Origin: Streptomyces sp. BR123
GTDB taxonomy: Bacteria; Actinomycetota; Actinomycetes; Streptomycetales; Streptomycetaceae
Reading direction: 5' to 3'
DNA length: 35,882 bases
NCBI RefSeq assembly: GCF_013401435.1
Contig: NZ_JACBGN010000053.1
Location: 1 to 35,882, forward strand
In this document: positions 25,810 to 33,276 of the stretch, piece by piece
Layout: each line of letters begins with the position of its first letter
Numbering within the stretch: position 1 is the first letter of the stretch
Translations under genes and position numbers: made by a program
Notes under the pieces: generated by a model
Database searches by the model: none
The model's input: only the letters and a program-made list of their open reading frames with translations
Told to the model about the DNA's origin: nothing

Positions 25810-26185
25810 TCTGCCCCTGACGTCCCGGGGCGAGGGTTCGAGGGCCGAGGTAATCCCGTCGCAGACCAGGGCCTCGGGATCCGCCAGCAGGCGGGCCAAG
25901 GCCGCTCGCTCGAGCCCACCACCGGACAGCGCGCCGGGGCGGCGCTCGGCCGGGTCCTTGGCCAGCCCCAGCTCCTCCGGTCCGTACGGCGGCCATGCGG
26001 GCCGCCTCCCCGTCGGCGCCGCGCAGCCGGACCGCCATGCGGGCGACCCTGGTCGAGTACCGGGCGGTGGTCGTCGAAGGCGGCTCTGGGTCCTGGAACG
26101 CGTACTGTACGGCGGCCGGCTCCGTACGGGTGCGAGTGCGCAGGCTGCGTGGCAGCGGGGTCCGGGCCCCGTCGAGCAGCACCGT
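25807..26185 (-). pseudogene. oligopeptide/nickel-type ABC ATPase relic
   Basis: Across three minus-strand frames the family's blocks appear in order: VLLDGA, the Q-loop region AVQYAFQDPE, AFDDHRPVLDQ, then EELGLAKDPAERRPGALSGGGLERAALARLL and ALVCDGITSALEP. These correspond to the second component of OppDF/NikDE-type importers. Walker A is missing. The signature reads LSGGGLE instead of LSGGELQ, and Walker B reads VCDGITSALE instead of VCDEITSALD, so the catalytic Glu is lost too. Its stop lies within the Zur-like box of the next gene. Confidence 0.75.
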
Positions 26186-26196
26186 TCCGTCGTACG

Positions 26197-26490
26197 CGGC
26201 TCGGGGCCCTGTACCTGGCCATCGACCTCATCCGCCGCGGCGGCACCGTTTCCCTGTCGGGCGTGTACGGCAGAACGACGGAACGGCCGACCCGATGCCG
26301 CTGCTGACCATGTTCGACAAGGCCAACGTCCGGCGCTGGATCGACGGCCTGATGCCGCTGTCGACCGACGGCGATCCCCTCGGCGTCGAAGGGTTCGCCA
26401 CCCACCACCTCCCCTTGGACGAGGCCCCCGACACGTACGCGGACTTCCAGAAGAAGCGCGAGAACACCGTCAAGGTCCTCTTCCGCCCCT
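26197..26490 (+). pseudogene. zinc-dependent alcohol dehydrogenase relic (C-terminal part)
   Basis: One frame reads LGALYLAIDLIRRGGTVSLSGVYG. After a frameshift the next reads ADPMPLLTMFDKANVRRWID and GLMPLSTDGDPLGVEGFATHHLPLDEAPDTYADFQKKREN, ending VKVLFRP. This is the C-terminal third of glutathione-dependent formaldehyde dehydrogenase-like MDR enzymes. Between MFDK and ANVRRW about eight residues normally present (QxQLRMGQ type) are missing, and the usual stop after the last Pro is gone. The catalytic zinc site and the start of the Rossmann fold are absent. Confidence 0.8.
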
Positions 26491-26742
26491 GCCCCGCGCG
26501 GCCGAGGCCGAGGCCGCGGCCGCGGCACGCCTCGAAGCGCCCAGCGGCCCATGCGGTAGTGGGAGGCCTCCCGAGGAGCATCCTGACCTGGCCGCCACCG
26601 ACCCAGCCGCCACCGAGCCCCCGACCGCGCCGACACCGGCGGCGCTCCCCGGCCCGCGCCCGGGCGCGCCCGGCGTCAAGCGGCTGCTGACGACGCGCGC
26701 CCCAGGTCGGCGGTGATGCCGACGACCCGGGGGCGTGCGTGC

Positions 26743-26961
26743 TCAGTAGCCGGCGCTGCCGTAGACGCGCTGGCCGTTGTACGTGCCACCTTGGCAGTAC
26801 CAGTAGCCGCTGCTGTGTTTCACGGGGGAACCGCCGCCGTACTTGCAGTCCGCCCAGGACACCTGGGGTGCGGCCGCCGTGGCCGCGGAGGACGCGGTGA
26901 CGCTCATCCCTGCGAAGGCCAAAGTGGCGAGGGCCAGGCCGAGCAGTCGTCGAACGCGCAT
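26743..26961 (-). CDS. small secreted protein
   Basis: A 72-residue exported protein. The signal peptide has a basic start and the core LLGLALATLAFAGMSVTA, with cleavage expected near residue 30 after an Ala-X-Ala motif. The mature part is about 42 residues, rich in Gly, Ser and Tyr, with two cysteines in ADCKYGGGSP and GYWYCQGGTYNGQ that probably form one disulphide. ATG 26961 has a good GAGAGGAG site. A perfect palindrome GGGTTAACCC (26977-26986) lies just upstream. Its function is unknown. It resembles small secreted Streptomyces peptides of about this size. Confidence 0.8.
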   Translation of the reverse strand: MRVRRLLGLALATLAFAGMSVTASSAATAAAPQVSWADCKYGGGSPVKHSSGYWYCQGGTYNGQRVYGSAGY

Positions 26962-27194
26962 GGCTTGCTCCTCTCGGGGTTAACCCGTTCGGGTCTTTCC
27001 AGGATGACTACGCGACGCATCCATGAGCACGTGCGCTTACTCCAACCGGGTGAATCCTCAGCTGGGCCCAGCGCTGTTCCTGCAGCCGCCGTGAAAGCCC
27101 GGCCGGGCCGGTCCGGGGCAGGTCCGGCCTCACGCGGCACCGAAGCGGTCCCGGACACGGTGGGCCGGCGAGTCGGCCGAAGGCCGCGGGGCCG

Positions 27195-27470
27195 TCCGTG
27201 CGCGGTTCTACGCCCTCTGCGGCGGCGGGGACGCCCGCGACCGCCAGGAGCCGTTCGGCGCCGTTCCAACCAGCCACGGCTTCGCAGTGCCGGTACGCCT
27301 CGCTGAGCAGGCGCACCATCCGCAGGTCGGCGCCGTCCGCCTGTGGAACCGCGGCCTTGGCGTCGCGGGCGCCGATCGCGTCCGCCGCTGGTAGCCGGAG
27401 ACCGGCAGCGCGTCGTACTCGACGGAGCGGGCGGTGACGAAGGCGCACTGGACGGGGAGGGCGCCGTCGC
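27195..27470 (-). pseudogene. katE: large-subunit catalase C-terminal domain relic
   Basis: Minus-strand frames read LPVQCAFVTARSVEYDALPVSG, then after a frameshift DAIGARDAKAAV and RMVRLLSEAYRHCEAVAGWNGAERLLAVAGVP. This matches the flavodoxin/DJ-1-like C-terminal domain of large-subunit (KatE/HPII) catalases, in which an F-L-T-A-R-S-V-E-F-D motif is followed later by E-A-Y-R-H-C-K-A-I. Residues between the two blocks are missing, and the heme-binding catalase core is absent. The fragment is inert. The match is by pattern only. Confidence 0.6.
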
Positions 27471-27485
27471 CGCCGGGGCCGACAG

Positions 27486-27672
27486 CGCCGCCCGCTGGCG
27501 CGATGCTGCCCGTGCGCCGAAACCCACCCGGCCCGGCCCCGGCCGGCCACGCGGCTCGAAGAATCGGCAGACCGCCACTCGCTACGACGTCGGACGAGTC
27601 TTCGCCACGGGCGAGGCATACAGCCGCCCCGCACACCACAAGAAGGGGACGAAGCCGCGACGAACGGACTGA
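27486..27672 (+). pseudogene. IS701-like transposase C-terminal fragment
   Basis: The last 60 codons before a TGA read ARWRDAARAPKPTRPGPGRP, then RGSKNRQTATRYDVGRVFATG and EAYSRPAHHKKGTKPRRTD. This is the characteristic tail of Streptomyces IS701-like DDE transposases (RAPKPSRPGPGRPPGxKNRRPAxRYDVG). The catalytic core is missing. It abuts the katE relic on the opposite strand, so insertion and later deletion probably destroyed both. Confidence 0.8.
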
Positions 27673-27742
27673 GCTGCAAGTCAGGTGCCACGGCGCAACC
27701 GTCTCTGGCAGGATCACCCCATGACGTTCTACAGAAAGGCCC

Positions 27743-28105
27743 ATGCCGCGTAGACGGCCCGGGCGTGTACGCGCCGAGCAGTGGCCGCGGCACCGGCTCA
27801 CCTATCAACCCCCTATTGCTGGCCTGTCCCCGCCCGCCCTTGCCGAAGTTTCCAGGGTCGAGAGAAGCCGGAACTACCTGTGGCCTGGCATCACGGCCGA
27901 GTCCGTGAGGATTTGGCGAGGGTTCGTGCGGGACCCGTACCGCAACCTTTGGAGTGAGTACGAAGACGGCGGCTGCGGTGTGTGGGAATGCTGCGGCAGC
28001 CCCTTCGAAGCACGGGAGTTCCTGGATGCCGTGATACACGGCATGTCCCGGCGCCGAGCTCGCGAGCTTCGATTCCTCGTAGACCAACTCGACAACTCGT
28101 ACTGA
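27743..28105 (+). CDS. small hypothetical protein
   Basis: A 120-residue basic protein starting MPRRRPGRVRAEQWPRHRL, with NYLWPGITAESVRIWRGFVRDPYRNLWSEYEDGG, WECCGSPFEAREFLDAVIHGM and ARELRFLVDQLDNSY. The second half has protein-like composition and probably folds as helices. I do not recognise the family. ATG 27743 has GAAAGG three bases upstream. A small hairpin AACTCGT-ACTGA-ACGAGTT overlaps its stop (28094-28112) and could end transcription. Confidence 0.6.
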   Translation: MPRRRPGRVRAEQWPRHRLTYQPPIAGLSPPALAEVSRVERSRNYLWPGITAESVRIWRGFVRDPYRNLWSEYEDGGCGVWECCGSPFEAREFLDAVIHGMSRRRARELRFLVDQLDNSY

Positions 28106-28379
28106 ACGAGTTCAGACAGCACGTTAAACGTCAAGCTGAGGCCCGCGTCCGCCCGGCGGGCAGTCCGTGATGAGCGACGGCGCGGGTCCGTCCACCGGCA
28201 CCAGCCGGCGGGCCCCATCAGGGTGGCCGTCCGCCGTCTGCCTGGTGGGCATGCCCGCCCTCGTCGTCGTAGCCGCCCTGGTTCCCGCCGTCCGCCCACG
28301 CCGTCCGCCCACACCGGCTGTCCGCAGCACGCCTGCCGACACCAACGTCCCTCTTGTGCCGCTTTCGTATGCTTTATGG

Positions 28380-29132
28380 ATGGCGGCAGGTGTGGTGCGA
28401 GGGCCGGTTGAGCTGACGGACGGAGTGTGGGAACAGCTGCCCGGGACGGTGGGGGAACCAGCGCTGTGGCTGGTTCGGACGGAAGCGTTCAGGGCGGTGG
28501 CGGCCCGTCTGGCCGATGCGGTGCTGGACGGGGCGGAGAAGGAGCGTGCGGCGGCCCTCCGGGTGGCCGGGGACAGGGACACGTATCTGGCCGGGCATGT
28601 GGGGCTGCGCCTGCTGCTGAGCGCGTACCTGGGTGTTCCGCCGGTGGATGTGCCGCTCGGGCGGCTGCCGTGTCCGTTGTGCGGGCAGCCGCACGGGCGT
28701 CCTGTGGTGCGCGACAGCCCGTTGCACTTCTCGCTGTCCCACAGCGGCGGCCTGTGCCTGCTCGCTTTCGCGCCGGCATCGGTGGGGGTGGACATCGAGG
28801 TGGTGCCGGCCCTCGAGGTGGCGGAGGACGTCGGAGGGGCTCTTCATCCGCAGGAGACGGCGGAGCTCAGCAGGCTTCGCGCGGAGCACCGGCCTGCCCA
28901 CTTCGCCCGTGTATGGGCGCGCAAGGAGGCATATCTGAAGGGGCTGGGGGTGGGGCTGGGGCGCTCCATGGCACTGGACTACCTCGGTGCGGGACCGGAG
29001 GAGGTGGCGCAGGTACCGGGCTGGACGATCGAGGACGTGGCCGTGGACGACGGCTATGCCGCCGCCGTCGCCCTTCAGGCCGAGAATGCCGTTCCGGGGA
29101 CGGACGGGTACGCCGGCCGCGGCCGGGAGTGA
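28380..29132 (+). CDS. Sfp-type 4'-phosphopantetheinyl transferase
   Basis: A 250-residue Sfp/Gsp-type PPTase, the usual length. It transfers the phosphopantetheine arm of CoA to the conserved Ser of carrier domains. Family motifs are clear: HFSLSHSGGLCLLAF (P2), VGVDIE (residues 135-140, Mg ligands Asp138 and Glu140), and WARKEAYLKGLGVGL (179 onwards, with Glu183 and Lys187). The CPLCGQPHGRP segment is typical of stand-alone actinomycete PPTases. ATG 28380 is chosen by length. The frame is open to ATG 28167 through unlikely sequence, and GTG 28392 is possible. It lies beside a synthetase with two carrier domains (30597-35778) and probably activates them. Confidence 0.93.
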   Translation: MAAGVVRGPVELTDGVWEQLPGTVGEPALWLVRTEAFRAVAARLADAVLDGAEKERAAALRVAGDRDTYLAGHVGLRLLLSAYLGVPPVDVPLGRLPCPLCGQPHGRPVVRDSPLHFSLSHSGGLCLLAFAPASVGVDIEVVPALEVAEDVGGALHPQETAELSRLRAEHRPAHFARVWARKEAYLKGLGVGLGRSMALDYLGAGPEEVAQVPGWTIEDVAVDDGYAAAVALQAENAVPGTDGYAGRGRE

Positions 29133-29162
29133 TCGCCGGAGGCATGGCCCCGGGCCCGCGGA

Positions 29163-30146
29163 TCAGGCAGGCGGGCTGGTGGCGGTGACCGTCTGGGGTT
29201 CGAGTGCCTCCTCGCCGTAGAGGTCCTGCACCCAGTTGGTCTGGTAGACGGTTTCGAGGTAGCGCTCGCCGAGGTCTGGGGCGATGGCGACCGCGGTCAC
29301 CTGCTGTTCCTGCCGGGCCAGCCATCGGGCGGCGCCGCTGACGACCGTGCCGGTGGACCCGCCGAAGACGAAACCGTGCCGGGCCATCCGGTGGCACGTG
29401 CGAATGGTCTCGGCTTCGCCGACGTGTACCACCTCGTCGACGTACGAGGTGTCGAGGAGTGGGGGCCGGACGCCGCTGCCGAGGCCCGGGATCATACGAC
29501 GACCGGGGGTGTGCCCGAAGGTGGCGGAGCCGTCGGCATCGACCGCGACGATACGGACCGGGCGGCGCCACGTGCGGAAGTACCTGGCGCACCCCATGAG
29601 GGTCCCGGTGGTTCCCGCCCCGACGAAGAGGACATCGAGGTCGGGAAAGGCGAGGGCGATGGCCGGTGCGGTGGAGCGGTAGTGGGCGAGCGGATTGTGG
29701 GGGTTGGTGTACTGGTTGAGCCATACGTATCTGCTGTCGGAGGCGCACAGCTCCCTGACGCGGTCGATGCGGGCGCCGAGCAGACCGCCGGTGCGGGAGG
29801 GCTCGGTGACGATGACGATCTGGCTGCCGAGGGATTCCATGAGCAGCCGCGTCGGCAGGTTGCAGCGGGAGTCGGTCACGCACACGAACCGGTAGCCCTT
29901 GCTGGCAGCGATCATGCTCAGGGCCACTCCGAGGTTGCCGGACGATGACTCGACCAGGATCGAATCAGGGGTGAGAAGGCCGTCACGTTCGGCTGCCTCG
30001 ACCATGGCGCTCGCGGCTTTGAGCTTGACGGAACCGGCGAAATTGAATCCCTCACATTTGAGGAAAAGTCGGCGCCCGATGATCGCCTTGAGGTCGACGT
30101 AGAGGTCGTCCTCATTGAACTCCTGCGGGGTTGATATGACCTTCAC
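29163..30146 (-). CDS. SbnA/VioB-like PLP-dependent synthase
   Basis: A 327-residue cysteine-synthase-superfamily enzyme. In the SbnA branch O-phospho-L-serine and L-glutamate are condensed to N-(2-amino-2-carboxyethyl)-glutamate, the precursor of L-2,3-diaminopropionate. The PLP Lys is Lys41 in AGSVKLK, followed by the substrate loop SSSGNLG and the phosphate-binding GAGTTGTLMG. VAVDADGSATFG, the FGGSTGT loop and the end ERYLETVYQTNWV are SbnA-like. The canonical NPxxSVKDR is altered to NFAGSVKLK. GTG 30146 is chosen because AGGAGG lies five bases upstream. The gene is divergent from the synthetase genes. The partner dehydrogenase (SbnB/VioK type) is not in the window. Other serine-derived amino acids remain possible. 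Confidence 0.82.
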   Translation of the reverse strand: MKVISTPQEFNEDDLYVDLKAIIGRRLFLKCEGFNFAGSVKLKAASAMVEAAERDGLLTPDSILVESSSGNLGVALSMIAASKGYRFVCVTDSRCNLPTRLLMESLGSQIVIVTEPSRTGGLLGARIDRVRELCASDSRYVWLNQYTNPHNPLAHYRSTAPAIALAFPDLDVLFVGAGTTGTLMGCARYFRTWRRPVRIVAVDADGSATFGHTPGRRMIPGLGSGVRPPLLDTSYVDEVVHVGEAETIRTCHRMARHGFVFGGSTGTVVSGAARWLARQEQQVTAVAIAPDLGERYLETVYQTNWVQDLYGEEALEPQTVTATSPPA

Positions 30147-30596
30147 GGCGGCCTCCTGGTATGCAATCACGGCGCCTGCTGCCTTCTGCCCGTGCGACAG
30201 CGATTTGGACAGGGACCTCGCCTCATGTGACGTCCTTGCAGTCCCTCCAGTACGCGGGCTGGACGCGGCTGTGTCATGCCACTCGATGTCGGGGCTTGAC
30301 GTCGGCCACGATCACGGACAAGTGGGCGAATCCGTCTGCCGGATGCGGGAACGACGCCCCTCCCGGGCTGGACGACGGCCGGAACTTTCGCTCGCCTACC
30401 GCTCCGGGTGCGCGATGTCAAGCTACGAAATTCAGTGGCGTGACGGACATGCGCAGGCGGCATCTACTGGTGGGTGGCATCGTGAATCCGCCCTGAATGC
30501 CGGAGGTATTTCGAGGCGGAAACGACATACCCGAAGCACAATCGATTCCGCAAGATATCCGGCAGCAGAATGCCCGCATTTGGAGGTGGATTACAC
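30147..30596. other. divergent intergenic region of the biosynthetic locus
   Basis: A 450-base region between the SbnA-like gene and the synthetase genes, with no supported gene. It is the likely site of divergent promoters and regulation. The part next to 30597 (about 30480-30596) is clearly more AT-rich than its surroundings. A TTGACG occurs near 30295 but has no convincing -10. Confidence 0.6.
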
Positions 30597-33233
30597 ATGT
30601 TTTTGTCGACCGGTGACCCGATGAGGACTCGCGGCACTGAGGCCGAGACCGCACGGCTCCTGGCCGAGGTTCTGGCCGAGGTCGTGGGTGTGGAGCGCGT
30701 GTCGGGCGACAGTGACTTCTTCGATGATCTGGGCGCTGATTCGATGGTGATGGCGCGATTCTGTGCCCGGATCAGGAAGCGGGCGGACCTGCTGCCCGTA
30801 TCGATGAGGGACGTCTACCGGTACCGCACGGTCAACGGCCTCGTCTCCGCGCTCACCGCCGCCGCGCCCACGGCTGCGCCCATGCCCGTCCAGCAGTCAG
30901 TCCAGCCATCCGCCGCTTCGGCCGTCCCGACGTCGCCGCCCGTGCGCCAGCCCGCGTCCCCTCCGGAGGGCAGGAGGGCGGCGCGGGCGGGCACAGGGCA
31001 GTACCTGCTGTGCGGCATGGTGCAGTTCCTGGCGTTCCTCGGCTACTCCTACGTCGCCGCCCTGGCCACGGTCCGCTGCTACGAGTGGGTCGGCGCCGGC
31101 AGCGGTGTCCTCGATGGGTACCTGCGATCGGTGCTGGCGGGCGGCATGATGCTCGTCGGCCTGAGCCTGGCGCCGATCGCGGCCAAGTGGATCCTCATCG
31201 GCCGTTTCACGCCCCGGGAGTTCCCCGTCTGGAGCCTGGGCTACGTGCGCTGGTGGCTGGTCAAGACCTTGATCCGCATGAGTCCTGCGCGTCTGTTCAT
31301 CGGGTCGCCGCTGTACGTGGCATACCTCAGGGCGCTGGGCGCACGTATCGGCCGCAACGTTGCGATCTTCTCCAAACATGTCCCCGTCTGTGCCGATCTG
31401 CTCACGGTCGGTGATGGCGCGGTGATCCGCAAGGATGTGTCCTTCTCCTGCTACCGGGCGCACGCGGGTCTGCTCCAGACCGGCTCGGTCACCCTCGGCA
31501 AGGGCGTGCTCGTCGGCGAACAGACGGTCCTCGACATCAACACATCGATGGGCGACCGGTCCCAGCTCGGGCACGCCTCCAGCCTGCATGCCGGCCAGTC
31601 CGTCCCCGCCGGTGAGCGCCGGCACGGGTCGCCGGCCGAACCCACCGGCACGGACTTCCGTACCGTCGGTGCCGTCGAATGCTCCACGGCCAGGAAGGTC
31701 CGCTACACCATCGGTCAGCTGCTCGCCCTGCTGCTCGTGCATCTGCCGCTGGCCACCGGCGGTGTCGCCGTGCTGCTGAACGAGCTGCCGCAGCTGAGCA
31801 CACCGCCCGGGTCCGGAGCACCGGAGTTCACCAGCGGGATCTTCTATCTGAAGACCCTGGCCGTGTCCTTCGTGCTGTTCTTCGGCGCCGCTCTCGCCGG
31901 ACTGATCATCCAGGGCGTGGTGCCGCGCCTGCTCCGTCTGGCGCTCAAGCCGGGCACGGTCTATCCCCTCTACGGTTTCCACTACGGCCTGCAGAGGGCC
32001 ATTGCACTCCTGACCAACAGGAAGTTCTTCACAACACTGTTCGGGGACAGCTCCGCGATCGTCCACTACCTGCGCCATCTCGGCTACGACCTGTCCCGCG
32101 CCACCCAGACCGGTTCGAACTTCGGCACCGAAGTGAAGCACGACAGCCCGTTCCTCAGCTCGGTGGGCAGCGGGACGATGGTCGCCGACGGCTTGTCACT
32201 CATCAATGCCGAATTCTCCAACACGTCCTTCAGGCTGTCCCCCGTCGCGATCGGAGCCCGCAGTTTCCTCGGCAACCGCATCGCCTATCCCTCGCAGGCC
32301 AGGACGGGTGACAACTGTCTGCTGGCGACGAAGGTGATGGTCCCGGTCGACGGAGAACTCCGGGAGAACACGGGTCTGCTGGGCTCGCCCCCGTTCGCCA
32401 TCCCTCGCACGGTGATGCGCGACACCCGGTTCCAGGACCTGGAGAGCGGCAGCGAACTGCGCCGTCGTCTGGCCGCCAAGAACCGGCACAACGCTGCCAC
32501 AGCGGGGCTGTACCTGATGGCGCGGTGGATCCACGTCTTCGCCGTGACCCTCGTCGTCCTGGGCGCCAAATCCCTCTACCCTGCGCTGGGCGCTGCGTCG
32601 ATCATGCTGGCCGGTGTGCTGGCACTCCTGTTCAGTGTTGCCTTCTTCGCGCTGATCGAACGGGCGGCCACGGGATTCAAGCCCCAGGCCCCGCTGTACT
32701 GCTCGATCTACGAGCCGTCGTTCTGGCGGCACGAGCGCTTCTGGAAACTGGCGTCGTTCGACTACACGCGGGTCTTCGACGGAACCCCGTTCAAGAACGT
32801 CGTCTGGCGGTTGCTGGGAGCGCAGATCGGCAAGCGGCTCTTCGACGACGGCTGCGCCTTCCCGGAACGCACCCTCGTCACCATCGGGGACGACTGCACG
32901 CTGAACGCAGGCACGGTGGTCCAGTGCCACTCGCAGGAGGACGGCGCCTTCAAGTCCGACCGCACCACGATCGGTGACGGCTGCACCCTCGGAGTGGGCG
33001 CGTTCGTCCACTACGGCGTCGTACTGAAGGACGGTGTCGGCCTCGCCTGCGATTCCTTCCTGATGAAGGGCGAGCAGGTCCCGCGAAGGGCCGAATGGGG
33101 CGGAAACCCGGCCCGGCAGATGCCCGTCGGCACCACGCTGCCCGCAACGCCGTCGGCACACCTGGCCGGCACCGCACCCGGAACCGCACCCGGAACCGCG
33201 CCCACCCACCCCGACCGGCTCGGCGGATCCTGA
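30597..33233 (+). CDS. carrier protein fused to Pls/PosA-type six-helix terminal region
   Basis: An 878-residue membrane protein without an adenylation domain. Residues 15-90 are a peptidyl carrier with FFDDLGADSMVMARF (phosphopantetheine Ser49). A Pro/Ala linker follows (about 90-140). Then come three soluble lobes separated by pairs of membrane helices: helices 1-2 (YLLCGMVQFLAFLGYSYVAAL and SVLAGGMMLVGLSLAPIAA), lobe 1 with hexapeptide-like repeats (LGARIGRNVAIF, VTLGKGVLVGEQ), helices 3-4 (LLALLLVHLPLATGGVAVLL and LAVSFVLFFGAALAGLIIQ), lobe 2, helices 5-6, and lobe 3 (LLGAQIGKRLFDDG, ATIGDDC-like turns). This is the layout of the terminal region of epsilon-poly-lysine-type synthetases (TIGR02353). 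ATG 30597 follows GGAGGTG; an upstream ATG at 30570 lacks such a site. Confidence 0.9.
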   Translation: MFLSTGDPMRTRGTEAETARLLAEVLAEVVGVERVSGDSDFFDDLGADSMVMARFCARIRKRADLLPVSMRDVYRYRTVNGLVSALTAAAPTAAPMPVQQSVQPSAASAVPTSPPVRQPASPPEGRRAARAGTGQYLLCGMVQFLAFLGYSYVAALATVRCYEWVGAGSGVLDGYLRSVLAGGMMLVGLSLAPIAAKWILIGRFTPREFPVWSLGYVRWWLVKTLIRMSPARLFIGSPLYVAYLRALGARIGRNVAIFSKHVPVCADLLTVGDGAVIRKDVSFSCYRAHAGLLQTGSVTLGKGVLVGEQTVLDINTSMGDRSQLGHASSLHAGQSVPAGERRHGSPAEPTGTDFRTVGAVECSTARKVRYTIGQLLALLLVHLPLATGGVAVLLNELPQLSTPPGSGAPEFTSGIFYLKTLAVSFVLFFGAALAGLIIQGVVPRLLRLALKPGTVYPLYGFHYGLQRAIALLTNRKFFTTLFGDSSAIVHYLRHLGYDLSRATQTGSNFGTEVKHDSPFLSSVGSGTMVADGLSLINAEFSNTSFRLSPVAIGARSFLGNRIAYPSQARTGDNCLLATKVMVPVDGELRENTGLLGSPPFAIPRTVMRDTRFQDLESGSELRRRLAAKNRHNAATAGLYLMARWIHVFAVTLVVLGAKSLYPALGAASIMLAGVLALLFSVAFFALIERAATGFKPQAPLYCSIYEPSFWRHERFWKLASFDYTRVFDGTPFKNVVWRLLGAQIGKRLFDDGCAFPERTLVTIGDDCTLNAGTVVQCHSQEDGAFKSDRTTIGDGCTLGVGAFVHYGVVLKDGVGLACDSFLMKGEQVPRRAEWGGNPARQMPVGTTLPATPSAHLAGTAPGTAPGTAPTHPDRLGGS
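33168..33203 (+). repeat. three tandem 12-base units
   Basis: Three consecutive copies of GG(C/A)ACCGC(A/G)CCC encode GTAP-GTAP-GTAP near the C-terminus of the membrane synthetase. The number of units may vary between strains by slippage. It lies in a flexible tail after the last lobe. Confidence 0.8.
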
Positions 33234-33276
33234 CGCCCGCCCCTATGAGCAGCAGTACCAACGAAGGAGAGACCCC

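Noticed and set aside
23447..26716. Plus-strand open frame of 1089 codons
   Set aside because: It is antisense to the two coupled membrane protein genes and the ABC relic; repetitive Arg/Thr/Ala composition and no domain.
26977..26986. Palindrome GGGTTAACCC as a further site for the arabinose LacI regulator
   Set aside because: It shares only the GTTAAC centre, lacks the outer half-sites, and lies upstream of an unrelated secreted protein.
27743..28105. Small basic gene as a toxin or antitoxin
   Set aside because: No partner gene and no recognised fold; the arginine-rich start alone is not enough.
28167..28379. N-terminal extension of the PPTase, including a hydrophobic stretch
   Set aside because: There is no ribosome site at ATG 28167, the added 71 residues are unlike any PPTase, and the shorter form has normal length.
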